A DNA stretch of 42,108 nucleotides, from positions 1 to 42,108 of the forward strand of contig NZ_KK211379.1 in the NCBI RefSeq assembly GCF_000621965.1, read 5' to 3'. The notes under the pieces are model-generated. The model made no database searches, was not told where the DNA came from, and was given only the letters and a program-made list of their open reading frames with translations. This DNA is from Methanobrevibacter wolinii SH. GTDB lineage: Archaea; Methanobacteriota; Methanobacteria; Methanobacteriales; Methanobacteriaceae. Positions 1-9,243 of this stretch are shown piece after piece; within the stretch, counting starts at the first letter, position 1, and each line of letters starts with the position of its first letter. The position numbers and the translations under genes are program-made.

Positions 1-85
1 TTTTTAAAACCATTAGATGAAAATATTTGTTTTGATTTTCTAGAACCAATAATTTTAAATATTTTGTCCAACATAATATAATTTG

Positions 86-187
86 GGTCGTTTTTATCAA
101 AATTTAAGTTATGCAACATTTTAATCGTCAAATATATATTTGTTGCACTTATTATTTAAATTTATTGGTTTAAACGACCTTTTTTTA
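86..187 (+). other. Long nested stem-loop followed by a T-tract (possible small RNA or terminator)
   Basis: Three nested complementary arms can be read. GGTCGTTT (86-93) pairs with AAACGACC (172-179). An AT-rich arm at 100-109 pairs with 154-163. TGCAACA (112-118) pairs with TGTTGCA (141-147). The terminal loop is about 22 nt. Seven T residues follow the outer stem on the plus strand, as expected for the end of a transcript read left to right. The outer and inner stems hold G/C-containing complementary 8-mers and 7-mers in otherwise very AT-rich DNA, so chance is unlikely. It could be a small RNA, the terminator of a gene left of the window, or a small inverted-repeat element. Confidence 0.5.
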
Positions 188-263
188 TTAAATTACTAAT
201 TTTACAATTGTATTATTACAAAACAAGAATATACAATAATTAAAAATATAAAAATAAGAAAAA

Positions 264-300
264 TGAGGGCTCAAAAACAAGTCAAAAATTCAGGCCCCTA
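264..300. other. GC-rich island able to form a short hairpin
   Basis: AGGGC at 266-270 can pair with GCCCCT at 294-299 with one bulged C, closing a 23-nt AT-rich loop. It stands out because the surrounding 500 bases are almost pure A/T. It lies between the stem-loop at 86-187 and the 3' end of the helicase gene. GC-rich islands in AT-rich genomes are often structured RNAs, but nothing else here identifies one. The rest of 1-516 shows no gene that I can support. Confidence 0.25.
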
Positions 301-516
301 ATATACTTATACAATCGATAATTTAAACTTCAATATTTAAATATTTTTCTATATGTCTTTAATATAGGCTTAAATTTTGTTTAGATATAATTAAGATATT
401 GTACTATAAAAAATAAAAAAAGTAATATTATTTAAAGGTTAATAAATATTAATTAATTTGTATAAAGAGCTTAAGTAGTTAAAAATATAAGATAATTATG
501 ATTATTAACTTATGAA

Positions 517-3216
517 TCATTTACTAGTTAATTCTAAGTATAAATCATTTGCATCTTCATGTGCTGGATTAATTGAAATGGCTTTTTTAAGAAAACTTAT
601 TGCACCTTGCTTATCTCCTTGAATATTTAAAATATTACCTAGCATATACCATGCATTTGAATAATTTTTATCATTATTAATTATTTCAACAAGAAGATCT
701 TTAGCATAACCATAATTACCATCATCACAGTAATCTAATGCTTCAACATATTTATCTTCAACAGTTTTAGAATCTTTTTTAACTTTAATCTTTTTAGGTT
801 TTTTATGTCCTTTAGATTTAGTAGATTTAGGTTTTATTTTAGAAATCTTTCGAACTTTTCTAGGTATTAGAGATTCTTCTTTAGTATTATCATAAACTGT
901 AATATCATTAGGATTATCAGATAATTTATCATACATCCAATGTAAGATATACTTAGTTGCATCTTTATTTAATGGTTTATTATCATTACCACATTTAGGT
1001 GAATAGATACATTTTGGACAACCTTCTTCACATTCACAAGTATCAAGTAGATTCATTGTTGATTTTACAAGATCATAGAATACATCAATAGCTTTTTCAG
1101 TAATACCAATACCACCTTCATATGCATCATAAATAAATATTGTTGGTTCTTGTGTATCTGGATGTATATTTGTAGATAAACCACCAATATCAAATCTATC
1201 ACACATAGTATGAAGTGGGAATAAACCAATTAAAGCATGTTCTGCACCATGAAGACCTCCAGCAAAGATATCTTTACCTTCAAATTTATCTTCAACTTCA
1301 TCTTTAATCTTTTCATCAATAGTAAACCATAACCCTTTAGTTTTAAATCTTAAAGGAGGTAAGTTTAGTTTATATTGACCTATTATTTTAGAGTAATGTA
1401 CTTTATTATATTTATTAAAGTCTTCTCTTACTTCTATAATACCAAAATTAACTGTGAAATTAGATATTTTAACTCTTTTAAGTTTTTTAATAATACTAAT
1501 ATCAGTTTCTTTTAAAACACGTGTATGATATCCAACTTCTTGTTTTACAACATTAACAATCTTAGTTTTAAAGTTAATATTAGTTACAACATAAGTTTCA
1601 CTTTGATGTATTAATACTGCTCCTTCATATGCTTCAGAATATACTTGTGCAAGTTCCATTGTTTCAATAGTTTTGCTACCACACATTATTCTAAATACAT
1701 CTTTAGATAACTGATCAAGAGAATGTTTAAATGATGGACTATCATGTCCTGGATAATAATATTCACCTGCAATATTCTGTGCTAATTCTTTATTTCTAAG
1801 TAAATCTTTAAATATAAATGCTATTTCTTGATTTGTAAGTTCTGGTGAGAAATCATGAATCTCATCACGACTTAATCTTAATTCATTAGCAGCACATTGA
1901 ATATGTGATTTTAATAAGATATCATTTTTTAAATCAATAATAGCATTTTCATGAGGTTTTTCAAAGAAGAACTCTGGATTTTTCATGAAATATTGATCTA
2001 ATTGGTTTTCAAAAGCAACTAGAATAACAAGAGATTTATTACCACTACGACCACATCTACCACCTTGTTGCCATACACTAACCATAGTTCCAGGATAACC
2101 TGAAATTATAACAGCATCAAGTGTACCAATATTAATACCAAGTTCTAATGCATTAGTAGTAGTTACTCCTAAATATCTTCTTTCTTTAAGACCTTCTTCA
2201 ATTTCACGTCTTTCTTTAGCCCGATAACCTGCACGATATGCTTTAATCCTATGAACTAATTTTTTCTTATAATTCTCCATATCTCTTCTTGCCCATAATG
2301 CAATAAGTTCAGCCATTTTACGTGAAACTGTAAAACATAATGTTTGTATATTTTTTAAAAGAAGATATATAAATATAAATTCTGTCTCTTGGTGTATATT
2401 TGGAGCATTATCTCTTTTTCCTTTTCTAGGTTTATAATTTTTAAATGGATTATATAATATAAAATCCTTTTCACCACTTGGTGAACCATCTTGTGATATT
2501 AATTTAAAGTCTTCACCAGTTAATCTATTTGCAAGTTCAAGAGGATTTGCAAGAGTAGCAGATGATAATATAAATTGTGGATTAGATCCATAATGTTTTA
2601 CAATTCTTTTAAGACGACGTATTAAAAGAGCTACATTAGATCCAAATATACCTTTATAATAATGTGATTCATCAATTACAATATATTTAAGATTAGAATA
2701 AAATTTCTCCCATTGATGATGCCATGCAAGAATATGATGCAATTGATATGGATTTGTAAGTACTATTCTTGATTTATTACGTATACCATACTTTTTACTA
2801 CGTGGAGTATCTCCATCATAAGTAGCAGGATTAATATTAATATTTAAATCTTTTTCATATTCTTTTAAAATTTGTAATTGATCATTTGCTAAAGCTTTAG
2901 CAGGATAAATATACAATGCAGTAGCATTTTCATCATTAATTAATGTTTCAAGTATTGGTAAATTAAAACATAATGTTTTACCACTAGCAGTAGGTGTTGT
3001 TATAATAATATTCTTATTATCTTTTACTGTTTCATATGCTTCTGCTTGATGTTTATATAAGCTGATTTTTTTAGATGCCAAATATTTGACAATAGATTTA
3101 TCGAGATTATCTACCTTCTTATAAGTAGCCTTTTGGGCAGGTATTGTTTCAATATATTCAATTTTTTTCTTGAAACGAATATCATTCTTAAAATCATCAA
3201 TAGATACATCAGTCAT
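517..3216 (-). CDS. MrfA/YprA-like DEAD/DEAH helicase with DUF1998-type Cys cluster and C-terminal TPR
   Basis: Superfamily 2 DNA helicase of 899 aa. Visible motifs: Walker A TPTASGKT (residues 74-81), motif II DESH (182-185), motif III SAT (219-221), and a second RecA-like domain with a QQGGRCGRSG motif VI. A cysteine cluster of the CxCxxxCxxCx5C type (C727, C729, C733, C736, C742) matches the Zn-binding DUF1998 module of MrfA and Hrq1-type helicases, which act in mitomycin and cross-link repair. A Lys-rich linker (about 790-820) then leads to two TPR-like repeats (about 825-899), which the bacterial ~750-aa MrfA lacks. Start is ATG at 3216; no convincing Shine-Dalgarno site is seen. DNA repair is the likely role. 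DISARM DrmB also carries DUF1998, but that protein lacks this helicase core. Confidence 0.85.
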   Translation of the reverse strand: MTDVSIDDFKNDIRFKKKIEYIETIPAQKATYKKVDNLDKSIVKYLASKKISLYKHQAEAYETVKDNKNIIITTPTASGKTLCFNLPILETLINDENATALYIYPAKALANDQLQILKEYEKDLNININPATYDGDTPRSKKYGIRNKSRIVLTNPYQLHHILAWHHQWEKFYSNLKYIVIDESHYYKGIFGSNVALLIRRLKRIVKHYGSNPQFILSSATLANPLELANRLTGEDFKLISQDGSPSGEKDFILYNPFKNYKPRKGKRDNAPNIHQETEFIFIYLLLKNIQTLCFTVSRKMAELIALWARRDMENYKKKLVHRIKAYRAGYRAKERREIEEGLKERRYLGVTTTNALELGINIGTLDAVIISGYPGTMVSVWQQGGRCGRSGNKSLVILVAFENQLDQYFMKNPEFFFEKPHENAIIDLKNDILLKSHIQCAANELRLSRDEIHDFSPELTNQEIAFIFKDLLRNKELAQNIAGEYYYPGHDSPSFKHSLDQLSKDVFRIMCGSKTIETMELAQVYSEAYEGAVLIHQSETYVVTNINFKTKIVNVVKQEVGYHTRVLKETDISIIKKLKRVKISNFTVNFGIIEVREDFNKYNKVHYSKIIGQYKLNLPPLRFKTKGLWFTIDEKIKDEVEDKFEGKDIFAGGLHGAEHALIGLFPLHTMCDRFDIGGLSTNIHPDTQEPTIFIYDAYEGGIGITEKAIDVFYDLVKSTMNLLDTCECEEGCPKCIYSPKCGNDNKPLNKDATKYILHWMYDKLSDNPNDITVYDNTKEESLIPRKVRKISKIKPKSTKSKGHKKPKKIKVKKDSKTVEDKYVEALDYCDDGNYGYAKDLLVEIINNDKNYSNAWYMLGNILNIQGDKQGAISFLKKAISINPAHEDANDLYLELTSK

Positions 3217-3614
3217 AATATCAATTATTATAAATTTTTAGATAAAATAAGATAGTAAATAAAAAAGATTACTATTTAAAATATTTTTAAATACTTAATA
3301 AGTATTTAAAACTTAATAATAAGTTAAATAATTATTAAATATACTATATTATAATTATATGATTAATATACTTTTATATTTATAGTATAATTTATGGAAA
3401 AATTATTTAATAAAATGAAAATAGCTAAAAAAATACTTAAATTAAATATAAAGTTTAAAAATTTAAATAAAAATAAACTTATTTATTAAATTTTAAAAAA
3501 ATAAAAAAGATTTGTGTTAGAAAATTAAAACTTTTAATATAATCTTTATAAATTTTTTAAATAAAAATTATTCTAAATTTTTTAATTAAACACATATAGC
3601 TATAAACAGAAAAA
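3217..3614. other. AT-rich intergenic space, nothing recognised
   Basis: About 400 bases of almost pure A/T between two minus-strand genes. It must hold the promoter of the helicase gene on its right-to-left strand and the 3' end of the radical SAM transcript is on the other side of that gene. I see no ORF with a credible ribosome-binding site, no repeat and no clear hairpin. Confidence 0.4.
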
Positions 3615-4922
3615 TTATTTTTTAAAATCTTTTATGCTATAAAAGTCTTTTTCATCAGCAGGATGGAATAAAAAAGGATTCCATGCATCAGGTAAAATAT
3701 CTTTTACTTCATCATAATTCATAGTCCTTAATTCTTTAGCTTCTTCTTGTGGTATTTTTTTTCTTTCTAATAATGAAGAATGATAATCTACCTCATGTCT
3801 CATACAAATATTATGTCTTCTAACATTTCTTCTAAATTTACGAACCTCAAAATCAGTCCAATTTGGATTAATCCAGTAATCTTTAATTGTTTGTCCTTTA
3901 TGTTTACTTGGACTATATTCATCAAATGTCTGATTTAAAGGCCTATAACGACAATCAGATACTTGTACTCCCCATTTAGCACAATATACTCTTTTTTTCT
4001 CCATTTCTTCATAATCTAAATCATAGTTATAAATCATGAAAATGCCAATTTCTTTAGCTTTAAATCCACCATATTCTAAAATTTCAATCTGATTTTTAAT
4101 GTAATCTGCTTGATCTACACTATAATCCCATGCTATTTTAGGATTTTTAAAACCTGCATCTTTTAACTTCCTAGCAAGTTCCGGATGTTTAAATAGTATA
4201 CGGCCATCAAATCCAGACTGAGATTCAACATAAGTAATTTTATGGTTATTTTTAAGTTCAATTAATTCATCCAATATATTATCGATATATTCATTAGCCA
4301 GAAGGTTATTGTCATAAAAAATTAATTTTTTCTTTACAATTTCATCTTTAATACTTTTTTTACATTTCCATTTTGGTTCAATAATGTAGGTACCGCAAAA
4401 TCCACATTTACGAATACAACCCCTTGTTGTATGTAAAATTTGATAATCCACATCAACAAGATCATATGCTGGAATTACTTTTTCAGCCCCATCAATAGTT
4501 CCCAAAATTACATCATCACAACCAGTATATTCTTTGCAATGTTTTGGCATTAATGAAGCATAAATTCCACCAACAATTATTGGAACATCAGGATATTTAT
4601 CTCTAAAATGTTGAACAGCATTTCTAACATACTTAGACCAGTAAGTGAAAATAGAAGTTACACAAATTAAATTAGGTTGAAAATTATCATTTTTATTATT
4701 TTCTTTATCTTTTTTAAAATCTAAACCTACTTGTTTAGTCTTAGGTTTTTCTTCATATCGGATTAATTTAATATTAATACCTTTTTCTCTTAAATAAGCT
4801 GCAATTTTTAATAAACCAATAGGTAAAAAATTTGAATGATTTCTACTTTTAGTAGGAATAGGAAAATTAGGTTCTACTAATAAAACATTCTTAACATTAT
4901 CATTAATCCAATCTTCAAACAT
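3615..4922 (-). CDS. Radical SAM protein with N-terminal B12-binding-like domain
   Basis: 435-aa protein. Residues about 12-125 look like the cobalamin-binding Rossmann-type domain of B12-dependent radical SAM enzymes: an N-terminal strand with LLVEPNFP, then PIGLLKIAAYL, then IIVGGIYASL. The radical SAM [4Fe-4S] motif CxxxCxxC is C169, C173, C176 in TTRGCIRKCGFCG. It would cleave S-adenosylmethionine to a 5'-deoxyadenosyl radical, but the substrate cannot be read. The usual DxHxxG B12-binding motif is not evident, so the domain may not bind cobalamin. A Cys/His-containing C-terminal third (about 320-435) carries no motif I recognise. Start is ATG at 4922, preceded on the minus strand by AGGTAG eight bases upstream. 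It stands alone between longer gaps, so it is probably monocistronic. Confidence 0.8.
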   Translation of the reverse strand: MFEDWINDNVKNVLLVEPNFPIPTKSRNHSNFLPIGLLKIAAYLREKGINIKLIRYEEKPKTKQVGLDFKKDKENNKNDNFQPNLICVTSIFTYWSKYVRNAVQHFRDKYPDVPIIVGGIYASLMPKHCKEYTGCDDVILGTIDGAEKVIPAYDLVDVDYQILHTTRGCIRKCGFCGTYIIEPKWKCKKSIKDEIVKKKLIFYDNNLLANEYIDNILDELIELKNNHKITYVESQSGFDGRILFKHPELARKLKDAGFKNPKIAWDYSVDQADYIKNQIEILEYGGFKAKEIGIFMIYNYDLDYEEMEKKRVYCAKWGVQVSDCRYRPLNQTFDEYSPSKHKGQTIKDYWINPNWTDFEVRKFRRNVRRHNICMRHEVDYHSSLLERKKIPQEEAKELRTMNYDEVKDILPDAWNPFLFHPADEKDFYSIKDFKK

Positions 4923-5081
4923 TATAAAAACTACCTAAAAACTTATATTAAAATATTAGTTCATATAATTTAAATATTTTTACATTAATTTTAAACATTT
5001 AATATTTTGATCAAATTATTAATATGAACAAAAAACTAATAAAAATAAAATATTATATAAAAATAGGTAAGATTAATTAAA

Positions 5082-6647
5082 TTAATCATATAAATTAATA
5101 ATCCAATTAATCCATGATCGGACAGATGTTGCTCTTCTTTTCAAAGTTACATCAGATTTAACATTATAAATTTTAATATTTTTCAATATTTTAAAAATTT
5201 CTTGAGAGCTTGGAACTTTTTTATCTTCCAAATATTTAGTAAATACTTCATAGTATGGTTTATGTTCTAGAATTAATTCAACTAATTTAAGATTTCTATC
5301 TCTTTCATTTAATGAAAATACTTCAAACCCTTTTTTAGATAATGTAATTTGTAAAGAAAATTTTTTAAATAAACCTAAATATTCACCTGCAGAAATATAA
5401 AAATTATATTGCCTAGGCCTAATATCAAATAATTCCATAATTTCTCCTTTAGTTAAAACTTTCTTTTCATATAAACCAATACAAATGTTTACAAAAACAT
5501 CAAAAACATCAGCTTGAGGAAATGGTATTTCTGGTTCTGGAATTAAATTAACATTATCATATATATTTATTATATCAGAATATTTAATATCTAAATTTGA
5601 GTTTTCATTTATATCAGAATTATTAATATTATTTATTTCTTCTTTACATGTAGATTCCAATTCAATACATCTTTTTACAACATCATTAAATGTATAAAAT
5701 GGTCCTTCTTCAATAATTTCATTATTAATTTCCATTTCAATATTGAATAAATAATCATAAGGGATAATATTTTCACCATAAGGGTACTTTCTACTTTTAA
5801 TACGATAAGGGCTTCTCCAATATTCTTTAATTAATCTATATCTTTCTTTTAATGCAGCTTCCTTGTTTTTAAAAATACCATAAACTCTTAACTTATTATA
5901 AACTTCTCTTTCAATAATATAATAATTTCCATCATAATTAATATACTTTTCAGGACAGTAATTTTCATCGTCCTCAAAATCATTTATTTCCCAATTATTT
6001 TCTATTAATTTATTTCTTTCATTAATTGTTTCATCTAATGTATTATACATACCAAAATAATGAAGTTCACCATTTATACGTTTATATATTTGATAACCTT
6101 TAGATACTTTTGTAATGTATTTACCTGTAAAATCTTTAGGTTTCAAATTATATTTTCCCCAATTAGTTAAAACTAGATTATCTCTACAATCAATTGCATC
6201 ATTTAACGAATCAAAAGAACCAAATTTAACATATTTCCCATTAATTATACGTCTTACAGTAAATTTATTATTATTTTCTTTAGTAATATATTTACTATAC
6301 TTAGTATCTGCATGATATAAATCAGTTTCCCAACCTGTTGATTTTAAGTTAGATTTAGCAATTCTTGCCTTTTTAATTGAATCATAAGGACCGAAAGTAA
6401 ATTTTTTACCATTAATTTCTCTAAAAACAATAAAGTGAGAATCATCTTTTTTTTCAATATTCTTTTCTATTATATTTTTATTAATTTTTAGTGGAACTGG
6501 CCAACCATTATCATCTAATTCATCACGTTTTTTTATAGCTTCATCTAACGAATCAAAAGAACCAAAAGTAATAAGATTACCATTAAATCTTCTTTGAATA
6601 ATAAATAAATTATCTTTTTTAGTAATAAATTCAGTACCAAATAACAT
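5082..6647 (-). CDS. AP2-like tandem-repeat protein with winged-helix-like C-terminal domain
   Basis: About 521 aa from ATG 6647; a TTG at 6671 would add eight residues and overlap the upstream gene. The N-terminal ~300 residues are five clear and one decayed copies of a ~48-aa unit: YITK, a short strand, RxINGK, FGxFDSLxxAI, RDxL and a final W. This resembles the AP2-like three-strand DNA-binding 'arm' domains of integrases and many archaeal proteins, so repeated DNA contact is a fair inference. An Asn/Asp-rich linker (about 335-365) follows. The last ~145 residues (from about 375) include FDIRPRQYNFYISAGEYLGL, LSKKGFEVF and a terminal RRATSVRSWINWI; similar winged-helix-like tails occur in proteins linked to restriction systems. 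It is the last gene of the coupled block, 13 bases after the upstream stop. No catalytic motif is seen, so it may be a target-recognition or regulatory subunit. Confidence 0.65.
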   Translation of the reverse strand: MLFGTEFITKKDNLFIIQRRFNGNLITFGSFDSLDEAIKKRDELDDNGWPVPLKINKNIIEKNIEKKDDSHFIVFREINGKKFTFGPYDSIKKARIAKSNLKSTGWETDLYHADTKYSKYITKENNNKFTVRRIINGKYVKFGSFDSLNDAIDCRDNLVLTNWGKYNLKPKDFTGKYITKVSKGYQIYKRINGELHYFGMYNTLDETINERNKLIENNWEINDFEDDENYCPEKYINYDGNYYIIEREVYNKLRVYGIFKNKEAALKERYRLIKEYWRSPYRIKSRKYPYGENIIPYDYLFNIEMEINNEIIEEGPFYTFNDVVKRCIELESTCKEEINNINNSDINENSNLDIKYSDIINIYDNVNLIPEPEIPFPQADVFDVFVNICIGLYEKKVLTKGEIMELFDIRPRQYNFYISAGEYLGLFKKFSLQITLSKKGFEVFSLNERDRNLKLVELILEHKPYYEVFTKYLEDKKVPSSQEIFKILKNIKIYNVKSDVTLKRRATSVRSWINWIINLYD

Positions 6648-6660
6648 ATAATCAACTTTT

Positions 6661-7098
6661 TTATTGATCAAAATAATCTTTAATGTTTTTATTAAATTTA
6701 TCTTCTAAAATATCAGATAATTTTAAAATAATATCTTCTTCATTAGATTTATACCATTTTGTTAATTCAATTATACCTGCAGTAGTATAATTTTCACAAA
6801 TAGTAAACATCTTATCTTCATCTTTCAAAATATTAATATCTCCAGATTCCAATATTGCAAAACATTTCAATATAGTCATGTCTTCTTTCTGATCATTATC
6901 ACGAACTCTCAAATAAGGATGTGAGTTATTAGTAATAGGCATAGACTTATTAACAATATATTTACCAATTAGAACAGTGATTGTAAATAATTTAAGATTA
7001 TTTCTATTACCCCATTCTGTATTATCTATTATATCTTGATATAATGAATAGTATTTTTTATTAATATTAATTGTAAGACGTTGTTTAATAGTTACCAT
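6661..7098 (-). CDS. Dnd-associated protein 4-like small protein (copy 2)
   Basis: 145-aa protein whose ATG overlaps the stop of the ATPase gene in ATGGTAA, with GGTGATAG as ribosome-binding site, so translation is coupled. It is a distant paralogue of the 142-aa protein at 11726-12154: both have a helix ending in IGK or YGK, a short basic stretch ending in MP or TPL, a central FAI/MAI segment, an ExY(T/A)xxG motif (ENYTTAG here, EEYAKTG there) and an acidic helical C-terminus. From memory this matches the DNA phosphorothioation-associated protein 4 family, which has FAA...G, RxPL and EEYANGG in the same order; I could not check this by search. No catalytic residues are evident. It is probably a small structural or regulatory partner of the ATPase. 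Confidence 0.6.
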   Translation of the reverse strand: MVTIKQRLTININKKYYSLYQDIIDNTEWGNRNNLKLFTITVLIGKYIVNKSMPITNNSHPYLRVRDNDQKEDMTILKCFAILESGDINILKDEDKMFTICENYTTAGIIELTKWYKSNEEDIILKLSDILEDKFNKNIKDYFDQ

Positions 7099-9047
7099 TC
7101 TATCACCTTAGTAAATTCTATCATACCCTCATTAATTACATTTAATTTGTATTTTTTACCAACATAAGGTATAATATTAGTTTTAAAGTTACCACTAAAT
7201 TCATTTTCAGTTACTAATAAAATAACTTGTTTGTCTTTAGTATATTTTGGTAAAAATTTACCTAAATTATTACGTATATCATTATCTAAACGACCTAATG
7301 GAGTATCAATAACAATTGGTAATTCAAAACCAGCTAAATTATTTAAAGCCGTGATAAATGATAATGCTAAAGTTAATTGGGTACCTGCAGATGGATCAGT
7401 AGCAGGTACATGAGTTCCATCATTCTTAATAAATTCTACATTAAAATCATCATCTATATTAATACTTTTATAAGTACTTTTCCAATGGTATGTATTAAAT
7501 TCTTCAGTTGTTAAATTTTGTAATTCATTATGTATATCTAAAATTAATTCATCATACAATTTCTTAGAAGTATTATAAATTTTATTACAAAAATCTATTT
7601 TGTTAGTAAGATCATCAACAATACCTATGTTTACTTTTTGAGATTCATATTCTTTATTGAGCTTTGATAATGTTTTTTTAGCATTTTCAATAGATTCTTC
7701 TAAACGACCAATTTCACGATCAGTGCGAGAAATTAAATCTCTATTATATTTAATTTCATTTTTCAATTTTGAAATTTCTTCTTCAGTAATATTAGAATCA
7801 ATTAAAGCTTTTTTCTCCTTAATTTCATCTTTAATATCATCAATTTTATCTTCTAAATCCATTAATTTATCATCATATCCATTATCCATCTTATCAAAAT
7901 TCTTTGGATAATTATTTTCTAAAGATTCTACTTTACCTAATAATTTATTAATTAATTCAGATATGTCAGTTATATCATCTGTTTTTTCAAAAAGTTCTTC
8001 AATTTTAGAATATTCTTCACTACCTTCTTTTAATTCACGACCACAAATACACATTTTATTATCTAGTAAGAATTCAAGAAAACTTTTTTTATATTGTGCT
8101 GGAATATAACCTTCTTCTTTTAATTTTTGACATTTAGTATCAATTTCTTTTAAAATAGGTAAACTAAAAATTTTTGAAAAATTATTAAATAAAAATTTTT
8201 TATAATTGATTTTTTCATTATTATATTCTTTTTCAAATTTATTTTGAATAGATTCAAGATTCTTTATTTCTTCATATAATCTATAAGGATCATCACCAAT
8301 ATTTTCCCATTTATTTTCTAATATAGATAATTTATCTTTATATTTTTTATTATCATTAATTGAATTATTTAAATTAGTTTCATCCTTTTCTAATTGTTTT
8401 TCAAGTTCATCAATACCCTCTAAAATATCACCAATTTCTGGCTCTTTATTCTTTTTTTCACTGATAAATTCTTGTTTTCTAGTAGAAATATGATTACAAA
8501 CATTATCAATTAAATTTAATTGTGAAAGTCTAAAAACATCCTTTTTGATATTTCCATTATCTTTACTAAAAAATTGAGTTAATAACTCACCATCAAATAA
8601 AAAATAGTCTTTTAATGTTTTTGGTAAATAAGTATTTATATAATCATTAGGTATATTAATAAAATTATCATTTATACCATCATTTGTAACTATCTTAAAA
8701 TCTTTTTCATATTCTTCACATTCATTATTATTAAGTTTAATATACTTTTCTATACGGGTAATTGTTACATCATTCCCATCTGAATCTTCCATTTTTAAAA
8801 TTACTTTAACTGGAATAATATCATTATTAGTAGCATCCTTAAAAACAATAGAATTATAACGTTTTTGCTTACTATTATAATTCTCAGAACCATATAAACA
8901 CCAATTAATAGCATTCATTAAGGTTGTTTTACCTGCATCATTATTTCCTTGAATTATAGTAATCTTTTTTTCATCATTGGCAATATCAATTTTGACTTCA
9001 CCTTTATATGTTCTAAAATTTTCTAAACAAATAGATTTAAGAATCAT
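7092..9047 (-). CDS. DndD-like SMC/ABC ATPase (copy 2)
   Basis: 651 aa from ATG 9047, chosen because it aligns with the start of the paralogue at 14120 and has GGGGGAG nine bases upstream; an in-frame ATG at 9080 would overlap the upstream gene. SMC/Rad50-type layout: Walker A GNNDAGKTT (34-42) followed by NAINWCLYGSE, the DndD-typical FLFDGE (149-154), a coiled coil (about 205-290), a CICG hook (C333, C335), a second coiled coil (about 390-475), a signature DPSAGTQ (551-557) and Walker B LPIVIDTPLGRLD (576-588). DndD is the ATPase of DNA phosphorothioation. Here the usual glutamate of the SAGE signature is T, unlike copy 1 (LSDGE). The CxC hook would allow zinc-mediated pairing as in Rad50, by analogy. 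DndD-like is well supported; sulfur modification is not. Confidence 0.8.
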   Translation of the reverse strand: MILKSICLENFRTYKGEVKIDIANDEKKITIIQGNNDAGKTTLMNAINWCLYGSENYNSKQKRYNSIVFKDATNNDIIPVKVILKMEDSDGNDVTITRIEKYIKLNNNECEEYEKDFKIVTNDGINDNFINIPNDYINTYLPKTLKDYFLFDGELLTQFFSKDNGNIKKDVFRLSQLNLIDNVCNHISTRKQEFISEKKNKEPEIGDILEGIDELEKQLEKDETNLNNSINDNKKYKDKLSILENKWENIGDDPYRLYEEIKNLESIQNKFEKEYNNEKINYKKFLFNNFSKIFSLPILKEIDTKCQKLKEEGYIPAQYKKSFLEFLLDNKMCICGRELKEGSEEYSKIEELFEKTDDITDISELINKLLGKVESLENNYPKNFDKMDNGYDDKLMDLEDKIDDIKDEIKEKKALIDSNITEEEISKLKNEIKYNRDLISRTDREIGRLEESIENAKKTLSKLNKEYESQKVNIGIVDDLTNKIDFCNKIYNTSKKLYDELILDIHNELQNLTTEEFNTYHWKSTYKSINIDDDFNVEFIKNDGTHVPATDPSAGTQLTLALSFITALNNLAGFELPIVIDTPLGRLDNDIRNNLGKFLPKYTKDKQVILLVTENEFSGNFKTNIIPYVGKKYKLNVINEGMIEFTKVIEW

Positions 9048-9057
9048 ATAACTCCCC

Positions 9058-9243
9058 CTATTCCTCAATGTATTTATCAATAAGTTTTAAATAATTTCTT
9101 TTAAATGTTCCATTTTTATTATTATCAATAGAAGATTTATATTCTAATTTTAATGCATCCATTATAAATTTCTTAACATTATTTTCAATAGTATCATCAT
9201 CATTTAATTTTAATAAAATATCTTTATTAATTTCATTACTCAA
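9058..9243 (-). CDS. Small helical protein of the DndD-like cassette (copy 2)
   Basis: 61-aa protein starting, I infer, at TTG 9243. This TTG shares TTGA with the stop of the PLD-helicase gene, lies seven bases after a GGGGTG ribosome-binding site, and makes the N-terminus (MSNEINKD) line up with the paralogue at 14302 (MTLKINKD). Shared features are INKD near the start, NxKxFxxxAL in the middle, LE(Y/F)K, and a Tyr-rich C-terminal helix ending in KYIEE or NNYID. No known domain; it looks wholly helical. It lies 10 bases before the ATPase gene, as does its paralogue (8 bases), so a fixed partnership with the ATPase is likely. A longer TTG start at 9258 is possible. Confidence 0.65.
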   Translation of the reverse strand: MSNEINKDILLKLNDDDTIENNVKKFIMDALKLEYKSSIDNNKNGTFKRNYLKLIDKYIEE

